Positions 6,514 to 13,022 of a stretch of DNA of 13,022 bases are shown piece by piece. Both the position numbers and the translations under genes were made by a program. The notes under the pieces are model-generated. The model was not told the DNA's origin. It made no database searches and was given only the letters and a program-made list of their open reading frames with translations. Location: NCBI GenBank assembly GCA_018679295.1, contig JAHHLP010000558.1:1-13022 (forward strand). Reading direction: 5' to 3'. Origin of the DNA: Rhodothermia bacterium. GTDB lineage: Bacteria > Bacteroidota > Rhodothermia > Rhodothermales > JABDKH01. Within the stretch, counting starts at the first letter, position 1. Each line of letters begins with the position of its first letter.

Positions 6514-8301
6514 CTAGGGTTGATTCTGTGGCGTAAAGTCAGTTGCGGCACCTGGAACGCTGTACTCGTACGGCCCTCGGTGAGCGACCGGAATCGTCTC
6601 GAAGTTGCCATGGCCGACAGGCGGGGACGGGGCCGCCGTCCACTCTAGCGTGGTGGCCTCCCAGGGATTCTCGTCCACCTCCTTACCCTTCCAGATGCTC
6701 ATGAAGAAGTTGATGATGAACGGTATCTGGGCTACAGCGAGCAGCCATGCGCTGATCGACATGAACTCGTTGTAGTGGACGACCCCCTCGGCAAACTCGT
6801 AGATCTGACCGCCGTCGTACAGCCGCCGCGACACGCCGGCCATGCCCTGAATAAACATGGGCAGGAAAATGCCATTCATGAAAATCAGCGACCCCCAGAA
6901 GTGAAGCTTTCCGAGCGTATCGTTGAGCTTCCGACCAGTCGCCTTCGGGTACCAGTAGTAGATGCCGGCGAATAATGCGAGAATGGTCCCCGGCGCCACC
7001 ACATAGTGGAAGTGACCGATCACGTACATCGTGTCATGCAGGGGAATGTCGGTTGGGGCAAGTCCCAGTGGCAAGCCGGTTAGTCCGCCGATGCCGAACA
7101 TCGGAAGGAAGGCGAGCGCGAACAGCATCGGTGTGGTGAAGCGAATCGAGCCACCCCAAAGAGATAAGAGCAGGGCCGAAAGGATGATCACCGACGGGAT
7201 CGAGATGATCATGGTAGTGATCTGGAAGAAGCCTGATATCGCCGTCCCCATTCCGGTGATAAACATGTGGTGCGCCCAAACGATGAACGACATGAAGCCG
7301 AGGAAAATCAGCGAGTACACCATCACCTTGTAGCCCCATAGCGGCTTGCGGGTGTTGTTCGCGATGACCTCAGCGACGATCCCCATCGCCGGGAGGATGA
7401 GCACATAGACCTCAGGGTGCGCCAGGAACCAGAACAGGTGCTGCCACAGCAGCGGGCTGCCGCCACCAGCCACGTCCAGTGCCTCGCCGCTCACAACCAG
7501 TCCCGACGGCATGAAGAAGCTGGTGCCGACCAGACGGTCCATCAGCTGCAGAACGCCGGCGGCCTCAAGCGGTGGAAAGGCAAGAAGAAGAAGGAATGAC
7601 GTAACGAACTGAGCCCAAACGAAAAACGGAAGGCGGAAGAATGTCAGACCGTCGGCGCGGAGCTGAATAATGGTCGTCAGGAAGTTGACCGCGCCCAGCA
7701 GCGACGACGTGATGAGGAAGACCATGCCGATCAGCCACATCGTCTGCCCGGTCATTACGATGTTTGCCAGTGGCGGATAGGACGTCCATCCTGATTGCGC
7801 TGCTCCACCCGGCACCCAGAAGCTGACAAGCATCACGATCCCGCCCACAAAGTAGACCCAGTAGCTGGCCATGTTGAGTTTCGGGAAGGCCATGTCGGGA
7901 GCGCCTATCTGCAGCGGCACGACGTAGTTGCCGAACGCACCGACAGCCAGCGGAACGATACCAAGGAACACCATGATCGTCCCATGCATCGCTCCCAGCT
8001 GGTTGTAGAACTCAGGGAGCATCACGCCGCCCGGCATGGTCTCATCGCTGAACAGCCATCCGATAAGCGGCAGCGGCTCACCCGGATAGGCAAGCTGCCA
8101 TCGCATCAGCATCATGAACGTGAAGCCGATGAAGAGGAAGAGCAGGCTCGTAAGGCCGTACTGGATCCCGATGACCTTGTGGTCGGTCGAGAATACGTAC
8201 TTGCGCCAGAAGCCCAGCTCGTGGTGGTGATCGTGGTCGGCGTGCGACTCCGCGACGTGGTGTGTTTCGTGGGTCGTCGAGCCTTCGGCGCTGTTGGCCA
8301 T
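6514..8301 (-). CDS. ctaD: Haem-copper oxidase subunit I lacking the K-channel lysine
   Basis: This 595-residue protein has about 12 helices and is the catalytic subunit of an A-type haem-copper oxidase, which reduces O2 to water and pumps protons. All metal ligands are visible: His106 and His432 (low-spin haem), His430 (high-spin haem), and His295, His344 and His345 (CuB). The cross-link tyrosine Tyr299 and the D-channel glutamate Glu297 are in AHPEVY. D-channel residues Asp136, Asn125 and Asn143 are present, as are His422-Asp423 near the Mg site and Arg492-Arg493. The K-channel differs: the usual PTGIK in helix VIII reads PSVII (369-373), so the lysine is Ile373, and the serine after helix VI (IxS) is Ala310. 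The N-terminus (11-27) has eight histidines. The ATG at 8301 has no clear ribosome site. The likely donor is a separate cytochrome or blue copper protein. O2 reduction is likely, but loss of the lysine leaves the exact activity open. Confidence 0.93.
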   Translation of the reverse strand: MANSAEGSTTHETHHVAESHADHDHHHELGFWRKYVFSTDHKVIGIQYGLTSLLFLFIGFTFMMLMRWQLAYPGEPLPLIGWLFSDETMPGGVMLPEFYNQLGAMHGTIMVFLGIVPLAVGAFGNYVVPLQIGAPDMAFPKLNMASYWVYFVGGIVMLVSFWVPGGAAQSGWTSYPPLANIVMTGQTMWLIGMVFLITSSLLGAVNFLTTIIQLRADGLTFFRLPFFVWAQFVTSFLLLLAFPPLEAAGVLQLMDRLVGTSFFMPSGLVVSGEALDVAGGGSPLLWQHLFWFLAHPEVYVLILPAMGIVAEVIANNTRKPLWGYKVMVYSLIFLGFMSFIVWAHHMFITGMGTAISGFFQITTMIISIPSVIILSALLLSLWGGSIRFTTPMLFALAFLPMFGIGGLTGLPLGLAPTDIPLHDTMYVIGHFHYVVAPGTILALFAGIYYWYPKATGRKLNDTLGKLHFWGSLIFMNGIFLPMFIQGMAGVSRRLYDGGQIYEFAEGVVHYNEFMSISAWLLAVAQIPFIINFFMSIWKGKEVDENPWEATTLEWTAAPSPPVGHGNFETIPVAHRGPYEYSVPGAATDFTPQNQP

Positions 8302-8515
8302 AAACTAAGTTTTGTCTCGTTCTCGCCTTTCTGACTTCAGGGAGGATGCTAGCCTCCACGCCCGCGAAACTGCGGACTCCATCCACCGCAGCGCAACGTG
8401 CGGGTACCGACGGCAAGAGACCCGTTAGGCCGTTGCCGAATCTATGTCGAACGAACCGCCCGCGAGTGCGAGGCCGATCGTCGGAAGTCAATCAAGGGCG
8501 AGACGCGACCGCTTG
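8302..8515 (-). other. Gap before subunit I gene, possible 5' leader
   Basis: This 214-base gap separates the blue-copper lipoprotein gene from the subunit I gene. I see no gene in it. A short inverted repeat (GGAGG at 8341-8345 and CCTCC at 8353-8357, 7-base loop) lies about 40 bases before the subunit I start and has no T-run, so it is not a convincing terminator. The gap could carry a second promoter for the oxidase genes, but I find no good -10/-35 pair. Confidence 0.3.
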
Positions 8516-9310
8516 TCAGCTCGTCGCCGCAGCCCCACCAAAGTCGAAGTCAACCGTAGCGGTCTCTCCATCGGCCACCGTAACGGTCTGTGCAGACATG
8601 CCGTACTCCTCGTGCCACGCCTCAATCGTGTAGGTGCCGGCCGGCAGACTGCTCAGCGAGAAGCTTCCATCGCCACCCGTAACCGAGTGGAACGGATGAT
8701 CGACCACGCCCGCGTACGCACTCATCCATGGATGCACGTCGCACTTGATCTTCACCATCACCTCGGGTACGCGGAACTCACGCGTCCGCTCGTCGCCCTG
8801 CTTAGGCATGCCGAAGTTGAACGGCCGGTTCTTCTCGCAGAGCGCATGAATGTTGTGGAGCAGCGGATCCGAGTTAAGGATTTTCAGCGGCTGGCCCACC
8901 TGGATGCCGAACACGTGCGGCTCGTACATGCAGCCGGACTGGTCGAATACGACCGCCTCGCCCGGGGTCGAGAACGAGTAACCGTCGGGAAGCCCTTCCT
9001 TCACGTAGACAAATACGTTTTGAAGCGTGCCGTTCTCGTTGACCAGAACGGTCTGGGCGTGAACCGGCTCAGCGTTTAGATCCCGGCATTCCTTGTCGAG
9101 GCGGACCCGGCTCATCTCCGGCGCGGTGCCCGAGTAGGTTACCGTTCCGCTGACCGATGCCGTACCGAGGGCCGTGGTCGCTGCTGTTTGTCCGGCCGAG
9201 GACGACTCCGAGCCGGAATCGGTTGATGAACCGGAATCACCTCCGCCGCACGCCATGAGCGTGACGAGGAGCAGTGAAGCAGCGTAGGGAAGTACTCTAT
9301 TGAATTGCAT
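8516..9310 (-). CDS. Amicyanin-like blue-copper lipoprotein with carboxypeptidase-regulatory-like domain
   Basis: This 264-residue protein starts with a lipoprotein signal peptide (lipobox LMAC, lipidated Cys21) and a Gly/Ser/Asp-rich tether (22-45). A cupredoxin-like region (about 50-205) follows. It has a type-1 copper ligand set: His152 in LHNIHA, then Cys190, His193 and Met196 in CDVHPWM. The C-x2-H-x2-M spacing is that of amicyanin (CTPHPFM), the shortest type-1 ligand loop. Additional cysteines are Cys75, Cys127 and Cys158. The C-terminal part (about 209-256, GDGSFSLSSLPAGTYTIEAW) is a carboxypeptidase-regulatory-like beta-sandwich. I chose the ATG at 9310, with GAGG 6 bases upstream, because it gives a proper signal peptide; the ORF is open to 9484 but that extension is not credible. 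It lies just upstream of the oxidase genes on the same strand. The role as periplasmic one-electron donor to CuA is inferred. Confidence 0.82.
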   Translation of the reverse strand: MQFNRVLPYAASLLLVTLMACGGGDSGSSTDSGSESSSAGQTAATTALGTASVSGTVTYSGTAPEMSRVRLDKECRDLNAEPVHAQTVLVNENGTLQNVFVYVKEGLPDGYSFSTPGEAVVFDQSGCMYEPHVFGIQVGQPLKILNSDPLLHNIHALCEKNRPFNFGMPKQGDERTREFRVPEVMVKIKCDVHPWMSAYAGVVDHPFHSVTGGDGSFSLSSLPAGTYTIEAWHEEYGMSAQTVTVADGETATVDFDFGGAAATS

Positions 9311-9451
9311 CGCAAACCTCTGTTGGCGGGACAGCACCTTAACAATTTCTTTACGCGCCGAAAATAACAAAATTGTACGAAATGGAAAGAGGCTCAGCGG
9401 TATGATTCCAAACCAGTCCGCCGCGCGGCTCCGGGCGACTGCCCGAGATTG

Positions 9452-9481
9452 TTGAGTAATCGAGGCGCTCGGTGTTACATT
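9452..9481 (+). promoter_or_regulatory. Candidate sigma-70-type promoter for the DoxX operon
   Basis: A -35-like TTGAGT (9452-9457) and a -10-like TACATT (9476-9481) are 18 bases apart, each matching 4 of 6 consensus bases. Transcription would begin near 9488, giving a leader of roughly 65 bases that contains both stem-loops. The match is modest and could be chance. Confidence 0.3.
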
Positions 9482-9493
9482 CATTGCACTCTC

Positions 9494-9537
9494 CCGGACG
9501 CAGAAAGCGTTCGGAACCTACCCTTCAGTACGTGAAG
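9494..9537 (+). promoter_or_regulatory. Two tandem stem-loops in the DoxX operon leader
   Basis: The first stem-loop is CCGGACGC (9494-9501), loop AGAAA, GCGTTCGG (9507-9514): eight pairs including one G-T. The second is CTTCA (9523-9527), loop GTACG, TGAAG (9533-9537): five pairs. Neither is followed by a T-run, so they are not ordinary terminators on either strand. They lie between the candidate promoter and the ATG at 9554, where no ribosome site is obvious. They could affect mRNA stability or translation, or bind a regulator. Confidence 0.35.
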
Positions 9538-9553
9538 AGCCGCTCACCCGCAG

Positions 9554-10342
9554 ATGGAAAAGAAATTCAAGCTGGTCGGTCTGACTGAAACGCATGACGA
9601 CGTCGGGCTCGACCTGATCCGCATTTTTCTCGGGATAGCGCTGTTCATTCGAGGCGTCCTCTTCATGTCCGACCAGTCTCGCGTAATTGGACTCGTGCAG
9701 CAGGAGGGCGTCGATTGGCTGGTCCCGATCATTTTGATCCACGCGGTCACCCTGGCGCACATTATTGGCGGCTTGATGCTGGCAGCAGGCCTTTTTACCC
9801 GTCTTGCAGCGCTCATCCAGATCCCTGTCCTGATCGTCGCCGTCTTTCTCGCTTTCGTGCAAGGCGGCCTGCTGGCGCCCGAACAGTCGCTTGAGCTTGC
9901 GGCGTTGGTGCTATTCGTGCTTTGTATTCTCTTCCTGTTCGGAGCCGGCTCTATCTCGCTTGACGACCTCATTTTCCTTCGCGGATCAGGCGTCGAGGCG
10001 GGCGAGGAAATAACCGAGGAACAGCGTCAGAAAAGGGTTGAAGAAAGGGTAGCGCAGCAGCGTCGCGAAAAAGTGGAGGAGGCGGAGCGACAGCGCCAGC
10101 GAGTGGCCGACCGCACTCCGTCCACACCGAAGCCTGGGCCTACAGCGGCGGAACGGCGTGCCCGCACGGTCCTGATCGTCAAGTATGCGGTGGTCGCCGT
10201 GATCGGCGTCGTTCTCTTCATACTGGGAATCACCAATTTGCCGCCTGGGATTTCCATAAACGAGCTCGCCGCCATTGCGGGCGTGGTCGTTTTCGTTTTC
10301 GGAGCGTTCGCGCTGTTTTACCGATCAGCTTTCAAGAACTGA
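9554..10342 (+). CDS. DoxX-family membrane protein with charged linker and extra two-helix tail
   Basis: This is a 262-residue protein. Residues about 15-140 form a DoxX-like four-helix domain with DLIRIFLGIALFIRG near the start, GGLMLAAGLFTRLAALIQIP in the middle and QSLELAALVLF before the last helix. A very hydrophilic Glu/Arg/Gln segment (about 149-188) follows and looks like a helical or coiled-coil linker; then a Pro/Thr stretch (189-198) and two more helices (about 208-228 and 237-257). DoxX-family proteins are small integral membrane proteins. The name comes from an archaeal thiosulfate:quinone oxidoreductase subunit, but most bacterial members have no proven reaction, so I assign none. 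It shares its core with the DoxX protein two genes downstream, so the pair arose by duplication. The linker plus tail is unusual for the family, which is normally 120-170 residues. The ATG has no clear ribosome site. Confidence 0.82.
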   Translation: MEKKFKLVGLTETHDDVGLDLIRIFLGIALFIRGVLFMSDQSRVIGLVQQEGVDWLVPIILIHAVTLAHIIGGLMLAAGLFTRLAALIQIPVLIVAVFLAFVQGGLLAPEQSLELAALVLFVLCILFLFGAGSISLDDLIFLRGSGVEAGEEITEEQRQKRVEERVAQQRREKVEEAERQRQRVADRTPSTPKPGPTAAERRARTVLIVKYAVVAVIGVVLFILGITNLPPGISINELAAIAGVVVFVFGAFALFYRSAFKN

Positions 10343-10356
10343 CTGCCCGGCCGAGC

Positions 10357-10743
10357 ATGGAGTGGGTGTGGACCATCTATAGACCCTACGTCGAAAAGGC
10401 GCTCGCGCGTGAAGGCGTTGCCGCGCCGACGGACGAACAGCTCCAGAGCCGCTTCCTCGAGGTTCTGGGCGCCAGCTCCGTGACCGTTCTCGTTCAGGAG
10501 CCGTGGCAGAACTCGGTCCGTTTCAAGACGCTGGCCAGATACGAGCCGTCGGATATGTTCGATCTTCTGAACAATCCCGAGGAGTTCCTGCTGCAGCATT
10601 TTGGAGGTGGCAAGTTCAAACTGAACTTCCATCAGGGGTGGCACTTCGTGGCCACACAGAATTTCAAGCCGGAAGGCGATCCAAAATGGATGTCACTCCC
10701 GGAAATGGAAATCAGCTACGACCAGATTCAGGATACCCGATGA
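10357..10743 (+). CDS. Unrecognised 128-residue soluble protein between two DoxX genes
   Basis: I do not recognise a family. The protein has no signal peptide or membrane segment and is rich in aromatic residues (Trp at 3, 5, 50, 95 and 110). The first 40 residues look helical, followed by a mixed alpha/beta-like part with the motif FGGGKFKLNFHQGWHF (about 82-97). It starts 14 bases after the first DoxX gene, and its stop overlaps the ATG of the second DoxX gene (ATGA), so the three genes are very likely co-translated. Its retention between two DoxX paralogues suggests it works with them at the cytoplasmic side of the membrane (inference). The first ATG lacks a strong ribosome site, so the true start could differ slightly. 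Confidence 0.7.
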   Translation: MEWVWTIYRPYVEKALAREGVAAPTDEQLQSRFLEVLGASSVTVLVQEPWQNSVRFKTLARYEPSDMFDLLNNPEEFLLQHFGGGKFKLNFHQGWHFVATQNFKPEGDPKWMSLPEMEISYDQIQDTR

Positions 10744-11174
10744 CCGGCTACCAGAGACTACTTCAATGGCAATGGAGCCACAACACGGTCGCGTCCGACC
10801 TGATTCGCATGTTTTTGGGCGCTGCGCTTCTCGTTCGCGGCCTGCTGTTCGCACTCAACCCGGAATCGTTGGCCGAGCTGGCGCCGGACAAGGTTGTTGA
10901 CTGGGTCTCCTACTACATCATGTCAGCGCACCTTGTCGGGGGACTCCTCTTGATGATAGGGCTCTTCACCCGCGTGGCGGCACTGATTCAGATTCCCGTA
11001 CTCGTCGGCGCCGTCCTCGTGGTGCACGTCCGAGAGGGGCTTGCAACGCCAAACCAGTCGCTTGAGCTTGCAGCGCTGGTCCTCTTCCTCCTGATCGTCT
11101 TCTTCGTGTTCGGACCGGGGCGCAAATCGCTTGACTACCGGTTCTTCGGCAAGCTGGCCGAGGAGGACGAGTAG
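10740..11174 (+). CDS. DoxX-family membrane protein (second paralogue)
   Basis: This 144-residue four-helix protein has the usual DoxX length. Its signature parts match the upstream paralogue: SDLIRMFLGAALLVRG (19-34), GLFTRVAALIQIPVL (74-88) and NQSLELAALVLF (105-116). The DNA is also similar; the 17 bases at 9884-9900 recur exactly at 11055-11071. The ATG at 10740 overlaps the stop of the 128-residue gene, which I prefer over any in-frame start further upstream (the frame is open back to 10503). It lacks the charged linker and two-helix tail of the first paralogue. No reaction can be assigned from sequence alone. Confidence 0.85.
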   Translation: MTGYQRLLQWQWSHNTVASDLIRMFLGAALLVRGLLFALNPESLAELAPDKVVDWVSYYIMSAHLVGGLLLMIGLFTRVAALIQIPVLVGAVLVVHVREGLATPNQSLELAALVLFLLIVFFVFGPGRKSLDYRFFGKLAEEDE

Positions 11175-11209
11175 TCGGGCTCCGTAACACGTCTGAAGTT
11201 GCGGAGTGC

Positions 11210-11228
11210 AGCGCCTTCAGTCGGCGCT
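11210..11228. terminator. Candidate hairpin terminator between convergent genes
   Basis: AGCGCC (11210-11215) pairs perfectly with GGCGCT (11223-11228) around a 7-base loop, in the short gap between the DoxX operon end (11174) and the end of the BrkB-type gene (11233). Flanking GGAG and CTCC could extend the stem with a bulge. There is no T-run on either strand, so strength as an intrinsic terminator is uncertain. Position suggests it serves both directions. Confidence 0.35.
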
Positions 11229-11232
11229 CCCG

Positions 11233-12174
11233 CTAGACCGGGACGGAATCGTCGACCTCCGGGATGACCTCCGGCGCATCCGTATGAAGCACGAAGCCCG
11301 GCTGAACCGGGATTCCCCCCAGACTGCGCTCGTACTCCGCGATCACCTGCGCCCCCAGCAGGACGATTATGGCGCCGGCCTCGAGCGACAAAAGAGCGAC
11401 GATCGTAGCAGCAAAAGACCCGTACACGACACTGACGAACGAAAGCGTCGAAAAATACCACACCAGGATTCTGCGTACGATTTCCCACAGCAGACCCGCG
11501 ACAATGCCCCCGATTAGGGCGTGGCGAAGTGAGATCTTCCCGACGGGCAGGACGAGATACACCGATGTGAGAAGCACAATGTGACCGGCCACGCCCATGA
11601 TATGGATCAGCGGTGTCGTGATGTTGCTCGGCTTCCACGACCACGAAAGCACCTCCAACTCACGTCCCTCGAATGCCTGCATCAAGCCGGTAGCCGTCGT
11701 GATGATCAGGATGCCAACGCCGACGAGCAGGATGAACAGGTAAGGCAGGATGGCGGAGGTGAGAAAGTGCCGCCGCTTGATGGCAACGCGATGAAAGAAT
11801 ATTACCGATAGCGCATTCTCGAGCACCGTAAATGCGAGCGAGCTGAAGAACAGTAGGACACCGAGACCCACCCACGACACGAACTGGCGGTACTCATAGA
11901 CCTGCGTTATCTGCGCTACGAGGTTGTCAGTAAGATCCGGCAGGACCAGGCTGATGTTCTCCGACACGATCGCAATCAGCGTCTCCTCGGGCACAAACGT
12001 TGATAGGCCCACCAACAGAAGCGCAAACATCGGAATGATCGAGAGCAGCGTGTAGAAGGCAACAGCGCCCGAGAGGAGCAATCCCTGATTTGCCTTGAAA
12101 CCCATCACCACGTCGCGCAGAAAGCGCCAGACTCTCCTAATCGACACGAGTATCCGCAGACGGCTGATTCTCAT
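11233..12174 (-). CDS. YihY/BrkB-family inner-membrane protein
   Basis: This 313-residue protein has six or so membrane helices. The N-terminal motif GAVAFYTLLSIIPMFALLL (36-54) and the C-terminal YGSFAATIVALLSLEAGAIIVLLGAQ region are characteristic of the YihY/UPF0761 family, called BrkB in Bordetella and once misnamed ribonuclease BN. The C-terminal tail after about residue 285 is acidic. The molecular function of the family is not settled; transport or envelope roles have been proposed. The gene ends convergently with the DoxX operon and lies 120 bases downstream of the YbaK-type gene on the same strand, separated by a strong hairpin, so it is probably transcribed on its own. The ATG at 12174 has no clear ribosome site. 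Confidence 0.88.
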   Translation of the reverse strand: MRISRLRILVSIRRVWRFLRDVVMGFKANQGLLLSGAVAFYTLLSIIPMFALLLVGLSTFVPEETLIAIVSENISLVLPDLTDNLVAQITQVYEYRQFVSWVGLGVLLFFSSLAFTVLENALSVIFFHRVAIKRRHFLTSAILPYLFILLVGVGILIITTATGLMQAFEGRELEVLSWSWKPSNITTPLIHIMGVAGHIVLLTSVYLVLPVGKISLRHALIGGIVAGLLWEIVRRILVWYFSTLSFVSVVYGSFAATIVALLSLEAGAIIVLLGAQVIAEYERSLGGIPVQPGFVLHTDAPEVIPEVDDSVPV

Positions 12175-12245
12175 GTATTATGGCGTGGCCGTGATAGGTA
12201 ATTCGAGAAACGCACAAGATACGCCAATGGCCGTACGAACCCCTT

Positions 12246-12265
12246 CCGCCTCAGAGGAGAGGCGG
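12246..12265 (-). terminator. Candidate terminator hairpin after the YbaK-type gene
   Basis: CCGCCTC (12246-12252) and GAGGCGG (12259-12265) form a perfect seven-pair GC-rich stem with a 6-base loop, 29 bases past the stop of the YbaK-type gene. The downstream side on the minus strand is AAGGGG rather than a T-run, so termination is plausible but not proved. Confidence 0.4.
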
Positions 12266-12294
12266 TAAGCACACCGTTCCGCAGTCGATCCGCC

Positions 12295-12765
12295 TCACGC
12301 GTACTCGAGGCTGAACTGGACGGTGATAGGTTCGACGAGCCTGACGAAATCCGTGTACGAGAGTCGAATCAACTCCGTATGCGTTCCGGCAGCAAAGGCG
12401 ATCTCTTCATCTTCCGCTAGCGCGGCGTCAGCAAATACCTTCATGTCGTACAGGTTGCCGAAAGGCGGCATGGCGCCTACCTCGCAGGCAGGAAAGAGGT
12501 CCTTGAACTCCTCCTCTTTCGCGAGTCCGACATGCTTGGCACCCGTAATCTCGGCCAGGCGGTCCATGTTGACATGATACGAGGCCGGCAGCACCGCCAT
12601 CGCCATGTCATCGTCGATGGTCACCATCACCGTTTTGGCCAACTCCTTGCCGGGAATGTGCGCCGATGCGGCGACCTCCTGGGCTGTGTAGGCGGGCGAG
12701 TGTCGAATGATGACGTACTTGATGCTGTTCGCGTCGAGATACTCCTTTAGTCTTTTGACCGGCAT
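12295..12765 (-). CDS. YbaK/EbsC-type aminoacyl-tRNA deacylase
   Basis: This 156-residue cytosolic protein is a member of the YbaK/EbsC/ProX family, which hydrolyses mischarged aminoacyl-tRNA (for example Cys- or Ala-tRNA(Pro)) to keep translation accurate. Family features are the early RHSPAYTAQE segment (21-30), the conserved lysine in AKTVMV (Lys44), and the loop GAMPPFG (97-103), which lines the substrate pocket. Length matches the family (about 150-165). I chose the ATG at 12765 because GGAGG lies 6 bases upstream; the reading frame is open to 12945 but the added residues have no family similarity. Which tRNA it edits cannot be told by eye. It has no evident link to the respiratory cluster. 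Confidence 0.9.
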   Translation of the reverse strand: MPVKRLKEYLDANSIKYVIIRHSPAYTAQEVAASAHIPGKELAKTVMVTIDDDMAMAVLPASYHVNMDRLAEITGAKHVGLAKEEEFKDLFPACEVGAMPPFGNLYDMKVFADAALAEDEEIAFAAGTHTELIRLSYTDFVRLVEPITVQFSLEYA

Positions 12766-13022
12766 AATCGACCTCCACCATTTGGTGCTCGGACCAGTTA
12801 TCGGGCGGCACGCGCATGACAAAGAAGCAAGCTCTCCTCTCGGCAACCAGCGACCATCACGAGCGGCCCCATTTTCAAGATATGCGCACACCTGCCTCCT
12901 ATTGTAAGTGTAATCAGAATAAAAGTGTAGGCCCTCTCCCGCCACTCGCCGGCCCGCGGCCTGTAAAATGGCCGGCTCCGGGATTGACTGCCCGCAACAC
13001 TGGCGTCCGGCACTCGTAACAC
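12766..13022. other. Right-end region without a supported gene
   Basis: I find no credible gene here; the open frames have atypical composition. It should contain the promoter and leader of the YbaK-type gene. A small hairpin, CGGCC (12957-12961) with GGCCG (12970-12974) around an 8-base AT-rich loop, lies near the edge. The next gene to the right is outside the window. Confidence 0.4.
12901..12929 (-). promoter_or_regulatory. Candidate promoter for the YbaK-type gene
   Basis: On the minus strand a -10-like TACAAT (12906-12901, 5 of 6 consensus) is preceded after 17 bases by TACACT (12929-12924, only 3 of 6). The segment is locally AT-rich against a GC-rich background. It would give a leader of about 130 bases. 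Support is weak because of the poor -35. Confidence 0.3.

Larger units (their letters stand above)
9311..9553. promoter_or_regulatory. Divergent intergenic region with AT-rich segment
   Basis: This 243-base region separates the minus-strand blue-copper/oxidase genes from the plus-strand DoxX genes. It must hold promoters for both directions. Bases 9340-9385 are clearly more AT-rich than the surroundings and include, on the minus strand, a TACAAT hexamer (9372-9377), a fair -10 match, but no good -35 at the right distance. The plus-strand promoter candidate and stem-loops are listed separately. Confidence 0.5.

Noticed and set aside
8341..8357. Inverted repeat GGAGG/CCTCC as terminator of the blue-copper gene
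   Set aside because: Only five pairs, a 7-base loop, no T-run and about 160 bases past the stop; too weak to call.
9311..9484. Upstream extension of the blue-copper lipoprotein to the ATG at 9484
   Set aside because: The extension would bury the lipoprotein signal peptide and cross the AT-rich promoter-like segment; the ATG at 9310 has a ribosome site and gives a proper lipobox.
10503..10739. Extended start for the second DoxX protein
   Set aside because: The extra residues overlap the 128-residue gene in another frame and lack DoxX similarity; the ATGA overlap at 10740 is a better start.
9884..11071. Exact 17-base repeat at 9884-9900 and 11055-11071 as a mobile or regulatory repeat
   Set aside because: It falls at the same codons of two DoxX paralogues, so it is explained by gene duplication.
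12766..12945. Extended start for the YbaK-type protein
   Set aside because: The family begins at the Met at 12765, which has GGAGG upstream; the 60 added residues look random.
12798..13022. Minus-strand open frame at the right edge
   Set aside because: Arg-rich, no motif, no ribosome site, and it overlaps the candidate promoter region.

Overview
The window holds a respiratory gene cluster from an aerobic diderm bacterium. The evidence for a diderm is a lipobox lipoprotein, exported haem c proteins and a CuA oxidase. Base composition is moderately GC-rich. Several starts are GTG or TTG behind good Shine-Dalgarno sequences (850, 2478, 5574), which argues against a typical Bacteroidota. Gemmatimonadota, Acidobacteriota, Rhodothermota or a related uncultured phylum would all fit, but I cannot place it from this sequence alone.

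Minus strand, 9310 down to 1, is a nearly continuous run of genes. In transcription order they are: an amicyanin-like blue-copper lipoprotein (9310-8516); after a 214-base gap, haem-copper oxidase subunit I (8301-6514), III (6502-5885) and IV (5881-5564); a 68-residue two-helix protein (5574-5368); a 96-residue exported CxxC protein (5364-5074); CuA subunit II (5054-4284); a stand-alone cytochrome bd-type subunit I homologue (4229-2475) without CydB; a dihaem cytochrome c (2478-1660); a four-helix membrane protein with one haem c (1659-847); and a second dihaem cytochrome c (850 to beyond the window edge). Spacing is tight or overlapping from 8301 onward, so these are probably one transcript. 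It encodes two oxidase-type modules of different superfamilies together with five CxxCH haem c sites and one type-1 copper site.

The likely shared job is moving electrons from periplasmic carriers (blue copper and cytochromes c) to CuA and the haem-copper centre. The bd-like subunit with its cytochromes forms a second module of unknown chemistry. Subunit I keeps every metal ligand, the D-channel and the active-site tyrosine, but has isoleucine where the K-channel lysine belongs. This is the most unusual residue-level feature in the window.

Plus strand, 9554-11174, is a separate divergent operon: a DoxX-family protein with a charged linker and two extra helices, a 128-residue protein I do not recognise, and a second DoxX-family protein. 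A candidate promoter and two tandem stem-loops precede it.

The right end returns to the minus strand with a YihY/BrkB-type membrane protein (12174-11233) and a YbaK/EbsC-type aminoacyl-tRNA deacylase (12765-12295). The last 257 bases hold no gene I can support. I saw no tRNA, rRNA, CRISPR array or insertion sequence.
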